NCBI GenBank assembly: GCA_964577955.1
Contig: CAZOAZ010000009.1
Coordinates: 62,001-126,000, forward strand
DNA length: 64,000 nucleotides
DNA from: CADEEX01 sp964577955
GTDB lineage: Bacteria; Acidobacteriota; Vicinamibacteria; Vicinamibacterales; CAVVIG01
Direction: 5' to 3'
The position numbers and the translations under genes were made by a program. This document shows, piece by piece, positions 8,391-16,916 of this stretch; position 1 is the first letter of the stretch; every line of letters begins with the position of its first letter. The notes under the pieces were generated by a model. That model did not search any database. It was not told where the DNA came from and saw nothing but the letters and a program-made list of their open reading frames with translations.

Positions 8391-8932
8391 CACGCGCTCC
8401 GTCCGAGCGCCTGACGCACGTGGGCCGTGTGATGACGGCTGTGCCACGCGTAGAGCGTGAGGCATTCGTCGAGCGTCACGCGGCCCATGTCCGGATGCAC
8501 GTAGACGCGCTGCAGTTGCTCCGGCGACAGCTCGCGCCAGAACGTCGTCCAGCGCGCGTGGAGCGATTCGAGGAGCGCCAGCGACACACTCACAGGGCCG
8601 CTGCGGCCGTCGCGCATCTCCGCCCATTGCCTCTCGTCGTAGGCGTTGATGAGCGGCGCGTCCACCGTCGCCGCCAGCTTCGTGCGGATGTACGCGTTCA
8701 TATGGCTGTCGGGCACGTGATGGAGCACCTGCCGGACCGTCCATCCGCCGGGGCGATAGGTCGTCTCGAGCTGCGCTTCCGTCAACCCGGTCGCCAGGTG
8801 CTTGAGTTCAGCCGGCGCCCGCTCGACGACGGCGATCAGATCGTGACGGACAGACGGCGTCAGCGTGCCCTGAAGGCGTTGAAACTTCCCGATCGGATAA
8901 CGCAGATGTTCGTCGCTCATTTTTCTTGTCAC
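8390..8932 (-). CDS. DinB-like putative metal-dependent transferase (YfiT/BstA type)
   Basis: 180 residues; an internal ATG five codons in is also possible. It is a four-helix DinB-superfamily protein. Three histidines expected to bind a metal are visible: one in V-R-Q-V-L-H-H-V-P-D-S-H near residue 70, and two in Y-A-W-H-S-R-H-H-T-A-H-V near 165. The opening R-Y-P-I-G-K-F and W-T-V-R-Q-V-L-H-H are typical of the YfiT/BstA subgroup. In Firmicutes that subgroup includes bacillithiol S-transferases; the thiol used here is unknown. It is cytoplasmic. The stop codon overlaps the start of the M28 peptidase gene. Confidence 0.82.
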   Translation of the reverse strand: MTRKMSDEHLRYPIGKFQRLQGTLTPSVRHDLIAVVERAPAELKHLATGLTEAQLETTYRPGGWTVRQVLHHVPDSHMNAYIRTKLAATVDAPLINAYDERQWAEMRDGRSGPVSVSLALLESLHARWTTFWRELSPEQLQRVYVHPDMGRVTLDECLTLYAWHSRHHTAHVRQALGRSA

Positions 8933-8956
8933 GCGGACCGGCTGACCAGCCTCCGC

Positions 8957-9046
8957 TAAAGCTGCGGCGGTCCGCCGAAGCCTTCGGCGAAGGCGGAAGC
9001 CGGTCCCTACCGCTATCTCCGGTAGGGACAGGCTTTAGCCTGTCCG
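8957..9046. repeat. Palindromic repeat cluster, subfamily P with a reversed half
   Basis: It contains a full P unit (GGTAGGGACAGGCTTTAGCC then TGTCCG, 9021-9046). Just before it is the reversed arm CCGGTCCCTACCG (9000-9012), so the two can form a larger hairpin. GCCTTCGGCGAAGGC-type palindromic sequence precedes them. It separates the DinB gene start from the MBL gene stop. Confidence 0.75.
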
Positions 9047-9047
9047 A

Positions 9048-9959
9048 TCATTTGCCGTCCAGTTCCGCGTAGATCGCCGTGACTGCCGCCGCGACGCGCT
9101 CCGACTGGTAGCCGGGATATTTCATCGTCAGGCTGGCGAGACCCGCGGCGGTATCCGCCGCGCTCTTGCCGGCTTTCTTGCCCGCTTCCGCGCCGCTCAG
9201 GAGATCCGCGGTGTAGCGCTGATAGTCCTGCAGGTCTTTCGGCGCCATCACCGGACTGTGACCGGGAATCACGGTGTCGACGTCCTTGATACCCGCGATC
9301 ACTTTGGCAATCGTCTTCGGGAACTCCACGCCGCTCCCGCCGTTGGCGCGATCGAGCAGCGGTGCGTCCTTCCAGGGGAACATGTCGCCGGTCTGCAGGA
9401 CGCGAAGCCCTGGGTAGTGCACCCACGTGTCGCCGCTCGTGTGACCGGGACCGAAGTAGTACAGGTCGATGCGATCCTTGCCGCTCAGGACCGACAGCTT
9501 GTCCTTGTAGGTGCGCTTGGGAAGAAACGAGGCCTTGGCGTCCTGAAACGCCGGCATCTTCACCATGTTCGCCTTGGTGTTTTCGTGCGCGACGATGTCG
9601 ACGGTGGCCGGGAATCCCTCGTTGCTGCCGGTGTGATCGCCGTGCGTGTGCGTATTGATGATGATCGTGACCGGCTTGTTCGTCACCTCTTTGATCTTCG
9701 CGAGGATGTCCGCGCCGTAGCCGGCCAGCTTCGTGTCGACGACCACGACACCGCTGTCGGCGATGTAGACGCCGGTGTTGCCGCCGGTGAACTGCGATCG
9801 ATCGACCGGGCTCGAAGCCGCGATGATGTAGAAATTGTCTTTGACCTTGGTCAGACCTGGCAGCGTCGCCCGCGGCGCCGCCGCCTGCTGCCACGCGGCG
9901 ATTTCGACGGTGATTCCGCCGAGGGCGAAAAGCGAAGCCAGCACGAGTGCTCGTTTCAT
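9048..9959 (-). CDS. Secreted metallo-beta-lactamase-fold hydrolase
   Basis: 303 residues from the ATG at 9959, preceded by GAGGCAA; an in-frame start at 9980 adds only seven residues and weakens the signal peptide. A signal peptide (about 1-25) is followed by an MBL fold with H-T-H-G-D-H (about 104-109), G-H-T-S-G-D-T (near 180), a T-G-D-M-F-P-W aspartate and I-P-G-H-S-P near 235, a complete two-zinc ligand set. This arrangement fits exported MBL hydrolases of unknown substrate, not a specific beta-lactamase class. It is probably expressed alone, flanked by palindromic repeats. Confidence 0.85.
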   Translation of the reverse strand: MKRALVLASLFALGGITVEIAAWQQAAAPRATLPGLTKVKDNFYIIAASSPVDRSQFTGGNTGVYIADSGVVVVDTKLAGYGADILAKIKEVTNKPVTIIINTHTHGDHTGSNEGFPATVDIVAHENTKANMVKMPAFQDAKASFLPKRTYKDKLSVLSGKDRIDLYYFGPGHTSGDTWVHYPGLRVLQTGDMFPWKDAPLLDRANGGSGVEFPKTIAKVIAGIKDVDTVIPGHSPVMAPKDLQDYQRYTADLLSGAEAGKKAGKSAADTAAGLASLTMKYPGYQSERVAAAVTAIYAELDGK

Positions 9960-9985
9960 GGTTGCCTCAAGTCTTGACACGCCTT

Positions 9986-10034
9986 AGGGTGTCGGACACC
10001 GGTACGGCTTTATACGCCGGGTGTCCGACACCCT
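9986..10034. repeat. Hairpin with nested palindromic arms (GGTGTCGGACACC)
   Basis: Two perfectly complementary 15-base arms (9986-10000 and 10020-10034) separated by 19 bases. Each arm is itself a near palindrome, GGTGTC-N-GACACC. A diverged third unit, GGGTGTCTGACTCCC, follows at about 10077-10091. It lies between the malate synthase stop and the MBL start on the minus strand and could end or process the transcript. Confidence 0.7.
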
Positions 10035-10115
10035 GGGGCGTACCACGATCTCCAATCCAGAACTGCTCCACACGCCGGGTGTCTGACTCCCTGAGGCGTC
10101 AGCGGCGCGTCCAAT

Positions 10116-11984
10116 TCAAAAGTCTAGATTCTCCGTCACCCGGACACCCGTCGACTCGAACGTGTCACGCAAGAGCTTGATCCGCCGCCTGGCTTCCTGA
10201 TGATCGTGCACGCCGAGCGTGATGTTCAAGAGGTCGACGTACCACGGCAGTTTGACCCGGTCGAGGACGTACGTCTCGACGATGTCGCGCGCGGTCGGCA
10301 AGGTGGTCTGTTTCGAATCGTCGTGCACATCGCGGTTCGAGGCGACGCGGAGCTTCTCGTACTCCTCGGCGAGGAGCGTTGAAAAGAGCTCGGCGGTGAA
10401 CCGATCGCCGGCGGTGACGCCGGCTTTGGGATCGTCGGCGCTGAGCGTCGCGCCCTTGTGCAGCCATTCCCACAGAATGCTGAGACGGATTTCTCCGGTC
10501 GCCATGTCTTCCATGAGGTAGAGCACGTCGGCGTCGCCGAAGAAGTCAGCCGGTTTCAGCGCGGCCGCCTGCATGCCCTGACCGAAGGCATTGCCGTACT
10601 GCATCGCGACACTGATGAGGTCGCGCGCGCCGCGGACGGTGCGCGGTCCGTCTTCGAGCGTCGCCAGCTGACGGGCGTCGGCGTCGGTGTAGGTGAGCGC
10701 CGGAAACTGCCGGCCCAACTGATTGTCCTGCCCGACCTTTTCCCAGACCGGCCGGACGATGTGCACCATCTTCCAGTGCGCGACCCATTTGCCGCTCGCG
10801 CCCTCGCGCTGTTCCCGCTCGGCGCCGGCGACGGCGCGCTGCATGCCGCGCGCCACGCCGTCTTTCGATCCGAGCGGGATGTTGGGCTCCATCCCGCCCT
10901 GCCAGAGGGCGCACTGGCCCAGCCGGTCGGGCGTGTTGCAGGCGCGGCGCACGCGGTCCTCGTAGTTCCGCATGTAGCCGTAGGTCATCGTGATGTGGTC
11001 GATGTTCGGGTTGACGAACTGGCTGTCCCAGGCGAGCGCGTCAGACACGCTGTTGATGTAATCCCAGCGGCCGGTATTGAACCCGACGAAGTGGACGCCG
11101 AGCGCGGCGCGAATCTCCATCAGTTGAAAGCAGGCCTCGAGCTGCTCGACGAGCACGTACGCGAGGATCGTGCCGTGCGGGAGACCGCACAACGATTCGA
11201 GCGTGTCGAGCGCGTCGTTCCAGAGCGCCGCTTCTTCGGCGGTCTGAATCTTCGGCAGATACAGCACGATCGACGATCCGGCGTCGCGCAGCGCCTGGTG
11301 GTTGTGCGCGACGTAGAGCACCGCGTCGACAAACGAGGCCGAAAACCCCGAGCCGTCGCTGTGCCGGATGTGGCGATCGTCGAGGTGCAGACCGCGCGCC
11401 CGGAAGATCTTGGTCGTGAACGTCAGCTGCCGCCGGACCTTCTCGATCGTCGGACGACCCAGGAAGTCGCGGGCCCAGTCGTTGATTTCGCCGGCGACGC
11501 TCTCGGCGACGTGCAGAAACACCGGATCGTTGTGAATCGCCAGGCGCAGATTCCGCTGATTGTCGAGCGACATCGTCGAGAGCTGACCGAGGGCGTCTTC
11601 GCCGTCGAACATCCACCCGTCGGCCCCCGACAGCAGCGCATGAGCAACGTTGCGGATGCTTCGTTCGAGCGAGCTGTTGGGTTTCGCCGCCGGGCCGGTG
11701 CCCTGAATCCATTGCCGCTGCAGATCGCTGGGGATGACCGCGCCGGCGAACTCGCCGTTCCGCGCCTGCTGCACCGTCAGCGTCGTGCGCGGAATCGTCG
11801 CGGCCGGATCGAGAAAGGCGAGCCGCCGGTGCTGGCGGGCGCGCTCGGCGCGCCGGCCGAGCCGCGTCCGCATCACCGCCTTGCGCTCGTGATCGAGCGG
11901 CCGGAACGCGTCGAGGATGTCCAGGACGCCGTGGGTCAAGACATCGGCATAGTGGGCGCGAACGCCCGGGCGTACTTCCAGCAT
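10116..11984 (-). CDS. Malate synthase (AceB-like), long form
   Basis: 622 residues, against roughly 530 for typical malate synthase A. It catalyses glyoxylate plus acetyl-CoA to malate in the glyoxylate bypass. Family blocks are clear: G-W-M-F-D-G-E-D-A-L-G near residue 123, G-F-N-T-G-R-W-D-Y-I-N-S near 298, and L-M-E-D-M-A-T-G-E-I-R-L-S-I-L-W-E-W-L-H near 495, which carries the aspartate expected to be the catalytic base. The extra length is spread over the middle and the end (for example around the D-R-V-R-R-A-C-N region near 345). It starts 7 bases after the TPR gene stop. No isocitrate lyase is seen in the window. Confidence 0.85.
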   Translation of the reverse strand: MLEVRPGVRAHYADVLTHGVLDILDAFRPLDHERKAVMRTRLGRRAERARQHRRLAFLDPAATIPRTTLTVQQARNGEFAGAVIPSDLQRQWIQGTGPAAKPNSSLERSIRNVAHALLSGADGWMFDGEDALGQLSTMSLDNQRNLRLAIHNDPVFLHVAESVAGEINDWARDFLGRPTIEKVRRQLTFTTKIFRARGLHLDDRHIRHSDGSGFSASFVDAVLYVAHNHQALRDAGSSIVLYLPKIQTAEEAALWNDALDTLESLCGLPHGTILAYVLVEQLEACFQLMEIRAALGVHFVGFNTGRWDYINSVSDALAWDSQFVNPNIDHITMTYGYMRNYEDRVRRACNTPDRLGQCALWQGGMEPNIPLGSKDGVARGMQRAVAGAEREQREGASGKWVAHWKMVHIVRPVWEKVGQDNQLGRQFPALTYTDADARQLATLEDGPRTVRGARDLISVAMQYGNAFGQGMQAAALKPADFFGDADVLYLMEDMATGEIRLSILWEWLHKGATLSADDPKAGVTAGDRFTAELFSTLLAEEYEKLRVASNRDVHDDSKQTTLPTARDIVETYVLDRVKLPWYVDLLNITLGVHDHQEARRRIKLLRDTFESTGVRVTENLDF

Positions 11985-11991
11985 CGGTCGC

Positions 11992-13092
11992 TCAGGATTT
12001 GGGCCAGGGATAGGTTTTCGTCCAGTCGAGGAACGCCCGAACGCGCGTCTGATTGGCCAGCAGCCATTCGCGAACGCCCTGGGTCGGCGCGCGCTGACTG
12101 ATCCAGTACACGAACGGCTCGACGTAGTTGCGCTCTTTCAGTTCGCGAAAGTACGGCAGATACATTCGCCCGGTAAACGTCTGGCGGTCGCGGCCCAGCG
12201 CGCGGCCCTGCAGGAAGAGCAGCAGGCGGTTGACCTGGTTGATGAGCGCCTGCATTTCCGGAACATCGTTGTTCAACTCCGCGAGGAGCGCGCGCTGGCT
12301 GAGCGGGAATTGCGCGTCGAAGTCGGCGAAGTCGCCTTCGTCGCTGCGCGCGGGCATCGCCGACGGTGCCCGCGGCGGCGTGCGCATCGCCGAATCGACG
12401 CCGTCCTGCACGCCGGCGATCGGCGCTTCGACGCCACCCTTCAGGATCGCGCGCCAGTTGCCGAACGCCTGGAGCGATCGCGGTCCGCCCGGTTCGAGGA
12501 TGAGGTACATCGCGTAGGCAAAAAAGGACGGCGTCGTGTAGCCGCCATCCTTGAAGACCTGGCCGAGCATGAGCGGAATCGACGGCTCCAGCGGATCGGC
12601 GAGTTCGCCGCGCTGCAGCGTCTTCCGCGCCTCGTCACGGTTCTTCACCGTCTCGAGATAGGTGACCGCCAGATTGTGATAGAGCGTGCCGGCGTCAGGA
12701 ACCGCCTTGATCCCCTGCTCGTAGGCGGCAATCGCCTGCTCGGTCTGCCCGCTCGAATCGAGCGCCGACGCGAGCACGTCGTAGAAGCTCGCGAGCAGCT
12801 CGGACTTGTATTCGGTGCCCCGTTTCGCGGTCTCGGCGCTCTTCGCGAAGTCCTTCTTTTCGGCGTACGAATACGCCAGCTCGTACAGCGCCATCACGTT
12901 GTCCGGGCTTTCGGCCAGCACCGCCTGGTACTGGGCGATTGCCTCGTCAACTTTTCCCTGATCGTTGAGGGCGACCGCGGCCCGCAGCACCTTCTCCTGC
13001 TCCGGCGTGGTCGGCGACGGCGTGCGTGTCTGGGCGAACGACGCCGCGGTCGGCAGGAGCAGCAGCAGACAGACCGGAATCAGGGTGCGCAT
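11992..13092 (-). CDS. Secreted TPR-repeat protein
   Basis: 366 residues from the ATG at 13092; 13116 is an in-frame alternative, and neither has a clear ribosome-binding site. A signal peptide (M-R-T-L-I-P-V-C-L-L-L-L-L-P, cut near S-F-A-Q) is followed by at least three TPR units (A-L-N-D-Q-G-K-V-D-E-A-I-A-Q-Y-Q, then similar units to about residue 170). The C-terminal 170 residues have no recognised domain. TPR proteins of this kind act as periplasmic scaffolds. The malate synthase gene follows after 7 bases, so they may share a transcript, though a functional link is not obvious. Confidence 0.75.
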   Translation of the reverse strand: MRTLIPVCLLLLLPTAASFAQTRTPSPTTPEQEKVLRAAVALNDQGKVDEAIAQYQAVLAESPDNVMALYELAYSYAEKKDFAKSAETAKRGTEYKSELLASFYDVLASALDSSGQTEQAIAAYEQGIKAVPDAGTLYHNLAVTYLETVKNRDEARKTLQRGELADPLEPSIPLMLGQVFKDGGYTTPSFFAYAMYLILEPGGPRSLQAFGNWRAILKGGVEAPIAGVQDGVDSAMRTPPRAPSAMPARSDEGDFADFDAQFPLSQRALLAELNNDVPEMQALINQVNRLLLFLQGRALGRDRQTFTGRMYLPYFRELKERNYVEPFVYWISQRAPTQGVREWLLANQTRVRAFLDWTKTYPWPKS

Positions 13093-13405
13093 GGGTGTCC
13101 GTGACAAAGCATGCATTCTACCGGTTTCGACGGTGCGCGATCGGAAACCGTCAGTCTCGCGGCGGATCGCCTCGAAACCGCGCCGCGGGCGCCGAAATTG
13201 TGTTCGCGATCGCAGGAATGTGCGCCGCCGGCGCGCGGGAAATGACGGCGAATGCCCCCGCAGGCACGTGCAGGGGCGCGCGGTGGACGAACTCAAGTTC
13301 GAGGGGGTCATCGCCGATTTGACCACTGGGGCAGCCACGTGTGCCCTTCGATGTACTCAGGGCAGCCTGAGCATGCCGAAGGCTGTGGCCGCTCTGGAGA
13401 CGACG
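13093..13405. other. Intergenic region between divergent TPR and EAL/HDOD genes
   Basis: 313 bases with no credible gene. Open frames crossing it are extensions of neighbouring genes and lack start signals. It must hold both divergent promoters, but I cannot point to convincing -35/-10 boxes. It contains one palindromic element at 13345-13382, annotated separately. Confidence 0.6.
13345..13382. repeat. CCTTCG...CTCAGG / CCTGAG...CGAAGG inverted repeat
   Basis: The arms CCTTCGATGTACTCAGG and CCTGAGCATGCCGAAGG flank a GCAG loop, with a few mismatches near the middle of the stem. This pattern resembles a short palindromic element that I recall being widespread between genes of many bacteria. 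It lies just before the EAL/HDOD gene. Confidence 0.7.
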
Positions 13406-14641
13406 ATGGCAATTGGACTGGATTCGAGAAAGGCCGTCTCGGTCGCGCGGCAGCCGATTCTCGACCACACCGGGCACATTTTCGGGTACGAGCTCCTCTA
13501 TCGCGGCGACGCGGGATCGCGAAACACCGACGATCACGCCGGCGCCCGCGTGCTGACCGATGCGGTCCATGCGGTTGGCCTCGACGCGCTCACCTGCGGA
13601 CTCCGGGCCTTCGTCAAACTGACCCATCACCTGCTGGTCGATGGCGCGGGCACGCTGCTGCCGCCCGAAACGACGGTCCTCGAACTGCCCAGCGACACGC
13701 CGGCGTCCGACGACGTGACCGAAACCTGCCGCCGACTCCACGAAGCCGGCTACATGATCGCCATCGACAACTTCCAGCCCGGCTCGCCGGCCGAAGCGCT
13801 GATCCCATGGATGCGGTTCGTGAAGATCGACGTCGCGAACACGCCGCCCACCGCCTGGCGCGCCATCGTCACGCAGATGAAGTCGCGCAACGTCAAGCTG
13901 ATCGCCGAGCACGTCGAGAACACCGATACGGCGACGCTGGCGCTGACCGCCGGCTTCCATCTTTTCCAGGGCTACTACTTCTGCAAGCCAACGACGTTCG
14001 CGACCTCGCCGCTGCCGGCGCGCCGTCTCGCGTACCTGAATCTCATGGCGGCGCTGAACCGCCCGAACCTGAGCCTCGAAGAAGTCGACGATCTGGTCAA
14101 ACACGACGTCTCGCTCAGCTACCGGGTGCTGCGGTCGGTCAACTCGGCGTCGTTCGGCCAGCGCCAGGAGATTTCGTCGATCCGCCGCGCGCTGATGCTC
14201 ATGGGCGTCGCGCAGATCCGCAAGTGGGCGTCGGTGTGGTCGCTCGCCGGGTTGAGCGACGGCGGCACACCGGAAGCCGTGTCGGTGGCGCTCGTCCGCG
14301 CCCGCTGCTGCGAACTGCTCGGCGAACGGATCGAGAGCCCGGACGCCGCCGCGTACTTCCTGCTCGGCCTGTGTTCGCTGCTCGACGTCATCCTGCGCCG
14401 GCCGATGAGCGACGCCATCGCCGACATGCCGCTGCCGGTCTCGATCCGTGAAGCGCTGATTGGCGTCAAGAACGAGCCGCGCGCCGTGCTCAACACCGTG
14501 ATCGCGTACGAACAGGGCGCGTGGGACGAGGCCGACGCCGGCGCGAAGCGGCTGCGCCTGACCGGCACCACGCTACCGACGATCTACGCCGACGCGCTGC
14601 GCTGGGCGCGTGAACTGTCCAAGCAGACCGCCAGCGCCTGA
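13406..14641 (+). CDS. EAL-HDOD signalling protein (YuxH-like)
   Basis: 411 residues from the ATG at 13406, preceded by GGAGA; the open frame extends upstream but without a better start. The N-terminal half (to about 190) is a degenerate EAL domain: E-L-L in G-Y-E-L-L-Y-R in place of EAL, D-N-F for the usual D-D-F, V-K-I-D, A-E-H-V-E and Q-G-Y-Y-F. The C-terminal half is an HDOD domain, including L-S-Y-R-V-L-R-S-V-N-S and R-R-A-L-M-L-M-G. This is the YuxH/CdgJ architecture, generally a signalling adaptor with weak or no phosphodiesterase activity. The HD-GYP gene follows after 53 bases on the same strand, suggesting a c-di-GMP-linked pair. Confidence 0.87.
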   Translation: MAIGLDSRKAVSVARQPILDHTGHIFGYELLYRGDAGSRNTDDHAGARVLTDAVHAVGLDALTCGLRAFVKLTHHLLVDGAGTLLPPETTVLELPSDTPASDDVTETCRRLHEAGYMIAIDNFQPGSPAEALIPWMRFVKIDVANTPPTAWRAIVTQMKSRNVKLIAEHVENTDTATLALTAGFHLFQGYYFCKPTTFATSPLPARRLAYLNLMAALNRPNLSLEEVDDLVKHDVSLSYRVLRSVNSASFGQRQEISSIRRALMLMGVAQIRKWASVWSLAGLSDGGTPEAVSVALVRARCCELLGERIESPDAAAYFLLGLCSLLDVILRRPMSDAIADMPLPVSIREALIGVKNEPRAVLNTVIAYEQGAWDEADAGAKRLRLTGTTLPTIYADALRWARELSKQTASA

Positions 14642-14644
14642 GCG

Positions 14645-14691
14645 CACCCTGAACCAGCACCCTGAACCTTGCACCCTGAACCCTGAACCTT
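14645..14691. repeat. Short tandem ACCCTGAACC repeats
   Basis: Four to five near-perfect copies of CACCCTGAACC or the shorter CCCTGAACC fill the gap between the EAL/HDOD and HD-GYP genes. There are no unique spacers, so this is not a CRISPR array. Its role is unknown. Confidence 0.8.
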
Positions 14692-14694
14692 TCC

Positions 14695-15909
14695 ATGTCA
14701 TCACGTTCGACGGTGGCGCCGGTTGAACCGGAGACCATCGACCTCGGCGACATCCTGACCGGCCTCTCGCACGCCTTCGACATCACCGACGGCCATCCGC
14801 GAGGCCACACGGCGCGCTCGTGCCTCATCGGCATGCGTCTCGCCGATCTCGCCGGCCTCGGCGCCGAGCCGCGCACGGATCTGTTCTACGCATTGCTCCT
14901 CAAAGACGCCGGGTGCGCGAGCCCGACCGGCCGCCGCGAACGCGGCGCCGATCTCGCCCGTCGCCTCGGTCTGTCCGAAGCGACGGCGACCGCCATCACG
15001 ACGATGGACGAGCACTGGAACGGCTGCGGCACGCCCGCGGGCCTGCGCGGCGCGGCGATCCCGATCCTCGGCCGCGTCATCGGCCTGGCCCAGGCCGTCG
15101 AAGTGTTCGCGCATGAGACCGACGCCGAGACGGCGCTGGCGATCGCCGAGCAGCACCGCGGCGAGTGGTTCGATCCGGAGCTGGTGCGCGTGCTCCGTGC
15201 GGTCGTCAAGGATCGGCCGTTCTGGACACGCCTGGCGACCGGCGACCCGCGCGGGCTGGTGTCGGAAGTCGGCCATACCGCGCAGCGGGTGACCGCCAAC
15301 GAAGCGCGCCTCGACGACATCGCCGAAGCGTTCGCCTCGCTGATCGACGCAAAGTCACCGTTTACGAGCGAGCACTCACGCCGGGTCGCGGTGCTCGCGG
15401 TCGAAATCGCCAGCCGGCTCGCCTTCACAACCGATGACATCGTCCGCATCCGCCGCGCCGCGCTGCTGCACGACATCGGGAAACTCGGCGTGCCCAACAG
15501 CATCCTCGACAAGCCGTCGAAGCTGACGCAGCAGGAGTGGTCGATCGTCAAGCAGCATCCCGCGCACACGCTGCACATTCTCGAAGCCGTGCCGGGCTTC
15601 CGCGACTTCGCGTTTGACGCCGCCTGTCACCACGAGAAGCTCGATGGCAGCGGCTATCATCGCGGGTTCACCGCCGAACGTCTGAGCCCGACGGCCCGGG
15701 CGCTCGCCGTCGCCGACATCGCCGACGCGCTGCTCGCCGATCGGCCGTACCGGCCGAGCATGGATCCGTCCGACGCGCTGAAAATCCTGAAGCAGGATTC
15801 CACGAACGGAAAGCTCTGCCCGGCCAGCGCCGCCGCCGTCGCCGACATCGTCGCCTGCGGCGCGCACCTGACGACACCGTCAACCGTCGCCGTCGGACTG
15901 GCGTCGTAG
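14695..15909 (+). CDS. Tandem HD-domain protein with C-terminal HD-GYP
   Basis: 404 residues. The C-terminal half is a canonical HD-GYP domain: H-D-I-G-K near residue 259 and H-H-E-K-L-D-G-S-G-Y near 312, giving c-di-GMP phosphodiesterase potential. The N-terminal half looks like a worn copy of the same fold. Its HD pair reads K-D-A-G-C, and the H-H-E-x-x-D-G-x-G-Y-P block reads D-E-H-W-N-G-C-G-T-P followed by the typical A-G-L-R-G, so it probably cannot bind both metals and may serve regulation or dimerisation. There is no transmembrane segment, so it is cytoplasmic. It follows the EAL/HDOD gene closely. Confidence 0.88.
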   Translation: MSSRSTVAPVEPETIDLGDILTGLSHAFDITDGHPRGHTARSCLIGMRLADLAGLGAEPRTDLFYALLLKDAGCASPTGRRERGADLARRLGLSEATATAITTMDEHWNGCGTPAGLRGAAIPILGRVIGLAQAVEVFAHETDAETALAIAEQHRGEWFDPELVRVLRAVVKDRPFWTRLATGDPRGLVSEVGHTAQRVTANEARLDDIAEAFASLIDAKSPFTSEHSRRVAVLAVEIASRLAFTTDDIVRIRRAALLHDIGKLGVPNSILDKPSKLTQQEWSIVKQHPAHTLHILEAVPGFRDFAFDAACHHEKLDGSGYHRGFTAERLSPTARALAVADIADALLADRPYRPSMDPSDALKILKQDSTNGKLCPASAAAVADIVACGAHLTTPSTVAVGLAS

Positions 15910-15920
15910 ATCACCGGCTT

Positions 15921-15986
15921 CGGTAGGGACCGGCTTTAGCCTGTCCGGGTGCTCTTCGACGGACCGGCTGAAGCCGGTCCCTACCG
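15921..15986. repeat. Inverted pair of subfamily P palindromes
   Basis: The unit CGGTAGGGACCGGCTTTAGC... at 15921-15947 and its reverse partner ...GCCGGTCCCTACCG at 15960-15986 are about 13 bases apart. Each is a palindrome, and together they form a larger one. They lie between two convergent genes. Confidence 0.8.
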
Positions 15987-16865
15987 CTACTTTCTGCCCA
16001 GCAGCGCGAGGACGGAGAGCGGATCGACGCGGGCGCCGTTGACGAGTACGCCCCAGTGCAGATGCGGGCCGGTCACGCGCCCGGTGGCCCCGACGAGGCC
16101 GACGGTCTGCCCCGCCGTGATCTGATCGCCTTCCTGGACGTCGATCTTCGAGAGATGCGCCAGCACGGAGAAGACCCCGAGGCCGTGATCGATGATCACC
16201 GTGTTCCCGGTGAAGTAGAGGTCGCGGGCAACCGCCACGCGTCCGGCGTTGGGCGCGTGAATCGGCGTCCCCGCGGGACTCAGGAAATCGGCGCCGGCGT
16301 GCGGGCTGCGCGGCTGACCGTTGTACACGCTGCGGCTGCCGAACACGCTGTTGGCGGCCTGCGTGACCGGCCGCACGAACGGCTCGGCCCACTGGCGCGT
16401 CGCGGCGCTCTTCGCGTAGGTCTCGCGCAGGAGTTCGCTGTCGCGGTTGATGCGCCCCATGACGTCGGGCGGCGGATTGACATAGTCAGGCAGGACGGTG
16501 AGATTCCTGGTCGGAAACGTCTTCGCCGCAATGACGAACGGCCGTGCCGCACGGACCGGCTGACCGCGTTCGGTTCCCGACACGGTCGCCGTGAAGCGGC
16601 CCGGTTTCTGTTCGAGATCGATCCCGGCGAGCGCCTGATATCTGCCTTCGGCGATCGCGAATACCGGCACGGTCCTGCCAAGCACGGAGACGCGGAGCTC
16701 CTCCACGGTCGGTGCAGCGGCGATCGTGAAGACCAGGAGTTCGCCCGGCGCCAGCGCGCGCGTTTGGAGATCAACCGTGATCGCGTCCTGCGCGTGCGGA
16801 ATCGCAACCGCCGCGGTCAGCAGCGCGGCGGCCACGAAAGACCTCACGCTAGGAACTCGACTCAT
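15987..16865 (-). CDS. Secreted M23 family metallopeptidase (LytM-like)
   Basis: 292 residues with a signal peptide ending near A-I-P-H-A-Q-D. The N-terminal 150 residues are beta-rich and resemble an immunoglobulin-like or inhibitory region. The C-terminal LytM domain has the zinc ligands H-x-x-x-D in P-H-A-G-A-D-F and the H-x-H motif in G-P-H-L-H-W-G. All ligands are present, so it is likely an active peptidoglycan endopeptidase or a regulator of one, in the periplasm. It ends right at a palindrome pair, and its start is followed by a Q palindrome. Confidence 0.88.
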   Translation of the reverse strand: MSRVPSVRSFVAAALLTAAVAIPHAQDAITVDLQTRALAPGELLVFTIAAAPTVEELRVSVLGRTVPVFAIAEGRYQALAGIDLEQKPGRFTATVSGTERGQPVRAARPFVIAAKTFPTRNLTVLPDYVNPPPDVMGRINRDSELLRETYAKSAATRQWAEPFVRPVTQAANSVFGSRSVYNGQPRSPHAGADFLSPAGTPIHAPNAGRVAVARDLYFTGNTVIIDHGLGVFSVLAHLSKIDVQEGDQITAGQTVGLVGATGRVTGPHLHWGVLVNGARVDPLSVLALLGRK

Positions 16866-16873
16866 TGCATGTA

Positions 16874-16896
16874 ATCCGGCTAAAGCCGGACGCCAC
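16874..16896. repeat. Short palindrome, subfamily Q
   Basis: ATCCGGCTAAAGCCGGACGC with the trailing CAC. This is the reverse-orientation form of the GTGGCGTCCGGCTTTAGCC unit. A degenerate half (GCCGGACGCCAC) follows at 16903-16914. It lies between two minus-strand genes. Confidence 0.75.
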
Positions 16897-16916
16897 CGCG
16901 ATGCCGGACGCCACGG

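Noticed and set aside
10458..12101. A 547-codon plus-strand frame
   Set aside because: It is antisense to the well-supported malate synthase gene and has no recognisable motif.
12965..13405. 5' extension of the EAL/HDOD frame
   Set aside because: It has no ribosome-binding site, runs antisense to the TPR gene and through a palindrome; 13406 has GGAGA and starts the conserved region.
14645..14691. Possible CRISPR array
   Set aside because: The repeats are about 10 bases long and directly adjacent, with no spacers and no cas genes nearby.
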